Below are positions 7,001 to 10,451 of a stretch of 10,451 nt of DNA, in pieces. The notes beneath the pieces were generated by a model, which searched no databases, was not told the origin of the DNA, and saw only the letters and a list, made by a program, of their open reading frames with translations. The first letter of the stretch is position 1. The number at the start of each line of letters is the position of its first letter. Made by a program: the position numbers and the translations under genes. The stretch comes from Chloroflexota bacterium (GTDB taxonomy: Bacteria > Chloroflexota > Dehalococcoidia > JACQUE01): positions 1 through 10,451 of the forward strand of contig JACQUE010000204.1 of NCBI GenBank assembly GCA_016210425.1, read 5' to 3'.

Positions 7001-8462
7001 GATGGGCCGGATTAGCGCCAGGCTATCCCCGCAGGAGGTCGGGCTGCTGGCTGTTCTGGCTCTGCTTCTGGGAGGCTTGCGTTGGACCAACACCTGGGAC
7101 TTTCCTACTTACCTGCTGCTGGCCGGCCTGGCCCTACTTATTGGCGAGCACTTGGCCCAGCACGGATGGGGGTTAACGGTATGGCTGCGGGCGGGAGCCA
7201 GGCTGGCCTTCGTCTATGGGTTGAGCGTCTTGCTCTTCCTGCCGCTACAAAGCCACTACCAGCTATTCTACAAAGGCGTGGTAAAGAGCCCTGAGAAGAC
7301 GCAATTGTACCAGTACTTGGCCATGTTCGGGCTCTTCCTGTTTCTGGCCGGCAGCTTCTTGATCGAGCGTGCTTTCGCTCGTTACGTCCGGAGCGCAACT
7401 ATGCGCACAGCCTCCTACCTCTTGCGGCACTGGCGCCGTCTCCCACAGGCAATCGCCCTGCGTAGGAGACTGGCCACCGACACTCAGGACACGCCCTGGC
7501 TAGCATTGTCCGCGCTTCTGATCGTGGCTGGCATAGCCGCCATCCTCTTTCTCTTGGATCTGCAGGTCGTCGGATTCCTATTCCTGGCCGGCTTGCTCCT
7601 CCTCATTGTCCTGGTAGGGGAGATGACTTCCCAGTCGCCGGCGCAGGGCCCTGGGCTACTCGTGGTAATCATGGTGGGCCTTGCTTTCGCGCTCGGCAGT
7701 GGCGTCGAGTTTGTCGCCGTCAAGGGCGATGTCGGCCGCATGAACACTGTCTTCCGCTTCTATCTCCAAAGCTGGGTACTACTGGCGTTGAGCGCCGCCT
7801 ACGGCCTATGGTGGCTGATTGGAGGACGCCCCGCTCAACGCGCAGGCGACAACACCTCGCGCCGCCCTCGCATCCGAATCTTCCAATGGGGTTGGCTGGC
7901 TGCGCTCCTCTTCCTGCTCGGGGGGAGCATTATCTACCCATTGGCCGCGACGCGGGTCCGGGCCAATGACAGGTTCGCCGCACTGCCGCCGAGTCTGAAC
8001 GGGATGGCGTACATGGCCGGGGCCACCTATAGGGATGAGAGAGGGCCCCTAGAGCTGAAATGGGACTACGACGCTATCCGCTGGCTCCAGGACAACGTGG
8101 CCGGATCGCCGGTGATCGTGGAGGGGCTCACGCCTCTCTATCGCTGGGGCGGGCGCGTCTCGGTCTACACGGGGCTGCCGGCCGTCATTGGCTGGGACTG
8201 GCACCAGAAGCAGCAACGGTGGGCCTATCAGTCGATGGTGGATCAGAGGCTGCGCGACGTTGAGGCTATCTATACGACTCGCGAGGAAGACGCGGCACGC
8301 AAGCTCCTCCAGAAGTATAACGTTAGGTACGTGTACGTCGGGGAGCTAGAGCAGCGCTACTATGGCGTCGGGGGTCTCGCCAAGTTCGAGTCTATGGTGG
8401 GCAAAGGCCTTAGAGTGGCCTACCGAAACGACAAGGTGACCATCTACGAGGTTGGCGGATAA
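4017..8462 (+). CDS. Giant fusion: GT-C family 39-like glycosyltransferase plus Chlor_Arch_YYY (DUF2298) membrane module
   Basis: This 1481-residue polytopic protein has two halves. Residues 1-430 look like a GT-C enzyme of the PMT/ArnT (family 39) type. A first helix (about 16-36) is followed by an acidic loop with HPDE at 45-48, and a second acidic site is at Asp168 (HFFTVDP). There are about ten hydrophobic segments in this half. Residues 430-640 are soluble and presumably extracytoplasmic. From about 646 a second module begins, with LADRGYLFAKLLG at 675-687, the signature YYYFG at 807-811, FADLHAHLL from 958, TNTWDF ending at Asp1028, and RMNTVFRFY at 1241-1249. It has about sixteen hydrophobic segments, the last at about 1291-1313. 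A second soluble domain fills 1314-1481. GT-C enzymes move sugar from a polyprenyl-phosphate donor onto lipid, glycan or protein; the YYY family has no proven function. A role in cell-envelope glycan assembly is inference. ATG 4017 is preferred over GTG 4008, because the latter overlaps the ribosome site GGTGG. Confidence 0.92.
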   Translation: MFLRLVPRGERIRRFVPSALLVLLLLCALTLRLYGLNWDQGYLFHPDERAIMMKVAGDISLPLPPDWRELLNAKSSPLNPHWFPYGSFPLYLLRLGGNFGAFFKDSLNGYPDLRLVGRVLSALFDTATVLAVYLLGRRLYGRRYGLLAAALLTFTVLSIQLSHFFTVDPMLTTFATFSVLVSARIMHRADLRGGALLGVLLGLALATKVSAAPFAVTALIAYGIFAFAQESDEMRLSYSEVRMGKALRSLLLAAVVAGAVFFITQPYAALDWRAFVGDTSEQSEMARGIRDYPYTRQYINTTPVLYQVQQLATWGMGLPLGIAAWGGLLFTAAVAIRRRRKADILLLAALVPYFLAISTLQVKYLRYLLPIVPVLCLMAAHALLALRERLAARRLWKVPRWSGNAIIAFIIITAILYSLAYVRIYTRPHAAVTMSRWINANVPQQNRILKEHWEESVPDLNGYPQDELGLYEPDTGQKMQKLIGQLQKADYIVLYSNRLYGSIARLPQRYPMTTEYYRMLFSGELGFRLLHEETGYPGLAGISIVNDTLRRPGLLEPQGATRPSRWQIKMGYADESFTVYDHPRVMLFEKQDLMPEEQLRARLSAALPTVQTPVLATGLLLSEADAKAQQQGGTWSQIFHRGSLPNRLPVLFWLLAVELLALPWVPIAFAVFRPLADRGYLFAKLLGILGTAYLVWLAASVHIATFSRTAILGAALLTYAIGIPLYLLRRREIHAFFANRWRSLLFGEGLFLIAFFAFVGIRMWNPDLWHPYRGGEKPMDFAYLNAVVKSTYFPPYDPWFSGGYLNYYYFGQVLVATLIKLTGIVPAVAYNLAVPLFFALTLAGAFSVVYNLTCAATAGRNLRRWAHPLLAGLLGSVFVAVLGNLDGLGQLFEGLAKAGNLRFHSSIPGLDWVVRAGAGVWPALTRTGAYPPFDFWRSSRLMAPGISITEFPYFTYLFADLHAHLLALPSTIVAIGVALSLVLAGPPSPGRGKGLMGRISARLSPQEVGLLAVLALLLGGLRWTNTWDFPTYLLLAGLALLIGEHLAQHGWGLTVWLRAGARLAFVYGLSVLLFLPLQSHYQLFYKGVVKSPEKTQLYQYLAMFGLFLFLAGSFLIERAFARYVRSATMRTASYLLRHWRRLPQAIALRRRLATDTQDTPWLALSALLIVAGIAAILFLLDLQVVGFLFLAGLLLLIVLVGEMTSQSPAQGPGLLVVIMVGLAFALGSGVEFVAVKGDVGRMNTVFRFYLQSWVLLALSAAYGLWWLIGGRPAQRAGDNTSRRPRIRIFQWGWLAALLFLLGGSIIYPLAATRVRANDRFAALPPSLNGMAYMAGATYRDERGPLELKWDYDAIRWLQDNVAGSPVIVEGLTPLYRWGGRVSVYTGLPAVIGWDWHQKQQRWAYQSMVDQRLRDVEAIYTTREEDAARKLLQKYNVRYVYVGELEQRYYGVGGLAKFESMVGKGLRVAYRNDKVTIYEVGG

Positions 8463-8474
8463 CGTTGACAACGA

Positions 8475-8483
8475 TGGTATAAT
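8475..8483 (+). promoter_or_regulatory. Extended -10 promoter of the ferritin-like gene
   Basis: TGG-TATAAT begins 12 bases after the stop codon of the giant membrane protein. The nearby TTGACA (8465-8470) is only seven bases away and cannot act as its -35 box. Transcription would start near 8490, leaving a leader of almost 90 bases, the longest predicted on the + strand after position 3160. No clear terminator separates it from the preceding gene, so some read-through is possible. Confidence 0.6.
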
Positions 8484-8578
8484 CTTGCGAAACTGATACA
8501 TACCATGCAGTGCGCCCTCCCTCGGCCACGGCCAGAGGTAAGGGTCGAGTGCTGGAATCCAGAGGAGGTCCACAGATT

Positions 8579-8857
8579 ATGGCCGAGAAGCGCCAGGCCG
8601 CACATTATGAGAAGCAGTTGGTAGCTATCCTGGAAGACGCACTGCGACGGGAGAGGGATGCACAGCAGTACTATTTGAATGCAGCTAAAGACCCGTCGAA
8701 CAGGCCGGAGACTACATCCATGTTCGAGCTCCTGGCCAGGGAAGAGGGTGTGCACGCCTCGATTATAGAGGGGCGACTCCTGGAGAATCAGCGTCGCGTA
8801 GCCGTCATCGATTGGCAGGGAGCGCTGGGCGTCGATATCACCAAGACGGCAACTTAG
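8579..8857 (+). CDS. Short ferritin-like (rubrerythrin-type) protein with a single diiron half-site
   Basis: The 92-residue product has one copy of the two-helix repeat of rubrerythrin/ferritin-like proteins. Helix one (about 11-37) carries Glu25 in LRRERDAQQYY. After an NPxx-like turn (DPSNRPET), helix two (about 44-68) carries AREEGVHASII with Glu55, Glu56 and His59, the E-x-x-H iron motif. A complete diiron bundle normally needs two such repeats, so this protein probably assembles as a dimer or larger ring, as two-helix encapsulated ferritins do. Likely roles are iron handling or peroxide protection. The tail after residue 68 (NQRRVAVIDWQGALG) is not recognised. The start at 8579 is chosen because AGGAGG (8563-8568) lies ten bases upstream and the ferritin-like sequence starts there; an in-frame extension to 8510 has no family resemblance. 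The stop lies 44 bases from the convergent lipoprotein gene. Confidence 0.8.
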   Translation: MAEKRQAAHYEKQLVAILEDALRRERDAQQYYLNAAKDPSNRPETTSMFELLAREEGVHASIIEGRLLENQRRVAVIDWQGALGVDITKTAT

Positions 8858-8901
8858 CGCCTGCCGACTTAGACCATCTCATTGAAGAAAAGGGCGGCAG
8901 G

Positions 8902-10008
8902 TCAGCGCGGCACGTAGCCGGTCATCTCTAGATAGCCTTCGCCTGAGGCTGGCCTGCCATCCGAGGTGCCATTCACCGCGACCTCGCCCTCCCAATAGAT
9001 GACTTGAGCGATCCGCGAGGCGTCGAACTCCTGGTCGTCCATCACGGGGTCGACCTGAAGCTCCAGACCCAACGGCTTGATTTTCACCTGCCAGACAACG
9101 GGGTAAGTGGCGCCACTACGCGGGCTCGTCCAGCGGCGAGTGGGAGTGGCCTCGATGTCCTCTGCCGTCAAGTGCCGGACGTTGCCCCCTTTATCGACAA
9201 AGCTTCCGTAGCGAAAGTCCACCTCTCCATCCTGCCCTCGCAGCAGCGACAGCATCAGATCGGACCCGTCCGCCATCTGCAGCCCGAACCAGTCCCAGCC
9301 CGCCCCTTCCCGCTGATCCGGCCCAAAGTCGCCCCACTGGTGGTCCATCCAGGCCAATCCCTCCACCGCCACGGTATTCCCGCCAACGGAAATGGTCCCG
9401 GTCACCTCCATGCGGCTTCGTGAGTAGTAGTAGGAAGTGGTGTCGGCTGTGAAGGCCACCAGGCCGGTGCCATTGTGCAGAACCGGCGGCTTCGTCGCCT
9501 TCAGCGATAGGTCGATGGCATACTGGCTATTAGCGGCTGCCAGGCGGTCGCTGCCTTCCGCGCCACTAACAGACCATGACTCTATCGATAGCCGAAACCC
9601 CCGCGGCGGCTGCTGGTCCAGCGCCAAACCGGCCCGCTCCTCGTAGTGAAACTTCCCCGTCTGCTGATCGGTCACCGCAAAGTGGGCCATGAGGGCCCTG
9701 GGGATACCGGGGCGAATGACCTGGAAAAACGTCAGCTCAAAGCCGAAGCGACGCCCGTCCTGGGCCTTCAGATGTCCCGTGTAGTACCACCATTCCGTCG
9801 CTGACGAGTGGGGGGCCTCATCCTGCGGCAGGTGGACGGTCGGCTGCTGAGACGGGCTCGGCGAAACCGGAGTAGGCGACGGAACTGCTGTACGTGTGAG
9901 GGCTTGCTGAGAAGGCGTAACCTGAGGCTCCGTCGCCTCCGACTGCTTGCAGGCAGCAACGACGACCAAGATGAGAAGGACCAGGCAGTACGGGGTGGCC
10001 TTGCGCAA
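8902..10008 (-). CDS. Lipocalin-like (AttH/CrtC family) secreted lipoprotein
   Basis: Taken from TTG at 10008, the 368-residue product begins with a textbook lipoprotein signal: Met-Arg-Lys, a hydrophobic run and VVAAC, with Cys20 as the lipidated residue. A Pro/Ser/Thr-rich linker follows to about residue 60. The body matches the AttH/CrtC lipocalin-like family. TEWWYYTGHL (about 71-80) is its hallmark, with FGFELTFFQV soon after, TSYYYSR (191-197) and AWMDHQWGDFG (219-229), then GWDWFGLQMADG. The family includes carotenoid 1,2-hydratases and many uncharacterised secreted proteins, some encoded with LolCDE-like ABC exporters. No carotenoid or ABC gene is near, so hydratase activity should not be assumed. 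The protein is expected on the outer face of the membrane. The frame stays open to TTG 10080, which has AAGGG upstream, but that start would put about 24 extra residues before the signal peptide, so 10008 is preferred. It converges on the ferritin-like gene and diverges from uvrA. Confidence 0.85.
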   Translation of the reverse strand: MRKATPYCLVLLILVVVAACKQSEATEPQVTPSQQALTRTAVPSPTPVSPSPSQQPTVHLPQDEAPHSSATEWWYYTGHLKAQDGRRFGFELTFFQVIRPGIPRALMAHFAVTDQQTGKFHYEERAGLALDQQPPRGFRLSIESWSVSGAEGSDRLAAANSQYAIDLSLKATKPPVLHNGTGLVAFTADTTSYYYSRSRMEVTGTISVGGNTVAVEGLAWMDHQWGDFGPDQREGAGWDWFGLQMADGSDLMLSLLRGQDGEVDFRYGSFVDKGGNVRHLTAEDIEATPTRRWTSPRSGATYPVVWQVKIKPLGLELQVDPVMDDQEFDASRIAQVIYWEGEVAVNGTSDGRPASGEGYLEMTGYVPR

Positions 10009-10019
10009 GACGGAGCGGG

Positions 10020-10025
10020 CTCCCT
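10020..10025 (-). promoter_or_regulatory. Ribosome site supporting the 10008 start of the lipoprotein
   Basis: On the minus strand this reads AGGGAG, followed by 11 bases and the TTG at 10008-10006. Spacing is slightly long. The main support for this start is that it gives a compact lipoprotein signal peptide. No convincing minus-strand promoter was found between 10081 and 10206. Confidence 0.35.
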
Positions 10026-10139
10026 GAAAGGTGACGGTCGGCACAAAAGAATTGTCGCAAACCGGCGGCGGCAGGCGCAAGCGCCCTTACAGGCAGTGTC
10101 TCTATCGGAGCTCTCGCGCTGTCCACCATCTAACGCCCC

Positions 10140-10168
10140 TTGTTCGCCTTAACCCTCGATGCTAGAAT
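10140..10168 (+). promoter_or_regulatory. Extended -10 promoter of uvrA
   Basis: TGC-TAGAAT (10160-10168) has the same nine bases as the element ahead of the giant membrane-protein gene. TTGTTC (10140-10145) sits 17 bases upstream of the hexamer and may provide a partial -35. Transcription would start near 10175, about 32 bases before the ATG at 10207. No recognisable LexA operator overlaps it. Confidence 0.55.
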
Positions 10169-10206
10169 TGGAAGATAGCCAGGGGATACTCAGCCTAAGA
10201 AGCATT

Positions 10207-10451
10207 ATGTCGTCTGACGCCATCATCGTGCGCGGCGCGCGCGAGCACAACCTCAAGAACGTAGACGTGGAGATCCCGCGCGACAAGCTGGTGGTCATCA
10301 CCGGACTGTCGGGCTCGGGCAAGAGCTCCCTCGCCTTCGATACTATCTACGCCGAGGGGCAGCGCCGTTATGTCGAGTCGCTCTCCGCCTACGCCCGCCA
10401 GTTCCTGGGCCAGATGGAGAAGCCGGACGTCGACTACATCGAGGGGCTCTC
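10207..10451 (+). CDS. uvrA: UvrA, excinuclease ABC subunit A (5' part, cut by window edge)
   Basis: The first 81 residues are unmistakable UvrA. They include [20 protein letters not shown], the Walker A motif GLSGSGKSS (33-41), [19 protein letters not shown] and [21 protein letters not shown]. UvrA is the dimeric ABC-type ATPase that finds bulky DNA lesions and loads UvrB in nucleotide excision repair in the cytoplasm. A full protein is about 940-960 residues, so nearly all of it, including both zinc sites and the signature domains, lies beyond the right edge. The ATG at 10207 is preferred because the known N-terminus begins within a few residues of it. The ribosome site is weak (AAGAAG at 10197-10202, four bases away). 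It is transcribed away from the lipoprotein gene. Confidence 0.97.
   Translation, partial: MSSDAIIVRGAREHNLKNVDVEIPRDKLVVITGLSGSGKSSLAFDTIYAEGQRRYVESLSAYARQFLGQMEKPDVDYIEGL

Noticed and set aside
8465..8470. Perfect TTGACA near the ferritin-like promoter
   Set aside because: It is only seven bases from the -10 hexamer, far below the 15-19 needed, and no other -10 lies 17 bases downstream.
8510..8578. Upstream in-frame extension of the ferritin-like gene
   Set aside because: The extra 23 residues do not resemble the family, and the strong AGGAGG at 8563-8568 serves the ATG at 8579.
8860..8901. CCTGCCG/CGGCAGG inverted repeat between the two convergent genes
   Set aside because: The stem is 7 bp with a 28-base loop and no U-tract on either strand, so a terminator call is not supported.
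10081..10206. Possible SOS (LexA) operator ahead of uvrA
   Set aside because: Neither a CTGT-N8-ACAG nor a GAAC-N4-GTTC site was found, though lineage-specific LexA sites cannot be excluded.

Overview
This GC-rich bacterial window probably comes from the Chloroflexota, perhaps a Dehalococcoidia-like lineage. The main pointer is a very large membrane protein with the YYYxG motif of the Chlor_Arch_YYY/DUF2298 family, which is concentrated in Chloroflexi and Archaea. A lipoprotein signal peptide, extended -10 promoters and UvrA show that the genome is bacterial. The lineage is inferred from protein families and has not been checked by any search. No CRISPR array, insertion sequence, tRNA, rRNA or prophage gene was seen.

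Positions 1-3106 hold a leader and two same-strand genes 71 bp apart, probably one transcription unit. The first encodes a CoA-binding protein built like the alpha subunit of succinyl-CoA synthetase but lacking the phospho-histidine segment. The second encodes a 671-residue flavin/iron-sulfur oxidoreductase of the Old Yellow Enzyme/trimethylamine dehydrogenase/2,4-dienoyl-CoA reductase type. A perfect 13-bp hairpin (3131-3160) closes the unit. The pairing suggests metabolism of a CoA thioester or an unsaturated or amine substrate, but the substrate cannot be read from the sequence.

Positions 3189-8462 hold two independently promoted membrane-protein genes. One is a LysE/RhtB-type exporter. 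The other is a 1481-residue fusion of a GT-C (family 39-like) glycosyltransferase module with a complete YYY/DUF2298 module. Each half ends in a similar soluble domain, so the protein looks like two GT-C-like units in tandem. It is the most unusual object in the window.

Positions 8475-10451 hold a 92-residue single-repeat ferritin-like protein, then a convergent gene for a lipocalin-like (AttH/CrtC family) lipoprotein, then on the + strand the first 81 codons of uvrA, cut by the window edge.

Four + strand genes are preceded by a TGN-TATAAT or TGN-TAGAAT element. This points to an extended -10 promoter style and largely separate transcription after position 3160. Apart from the first two genes, neighbours show no clear functional link.
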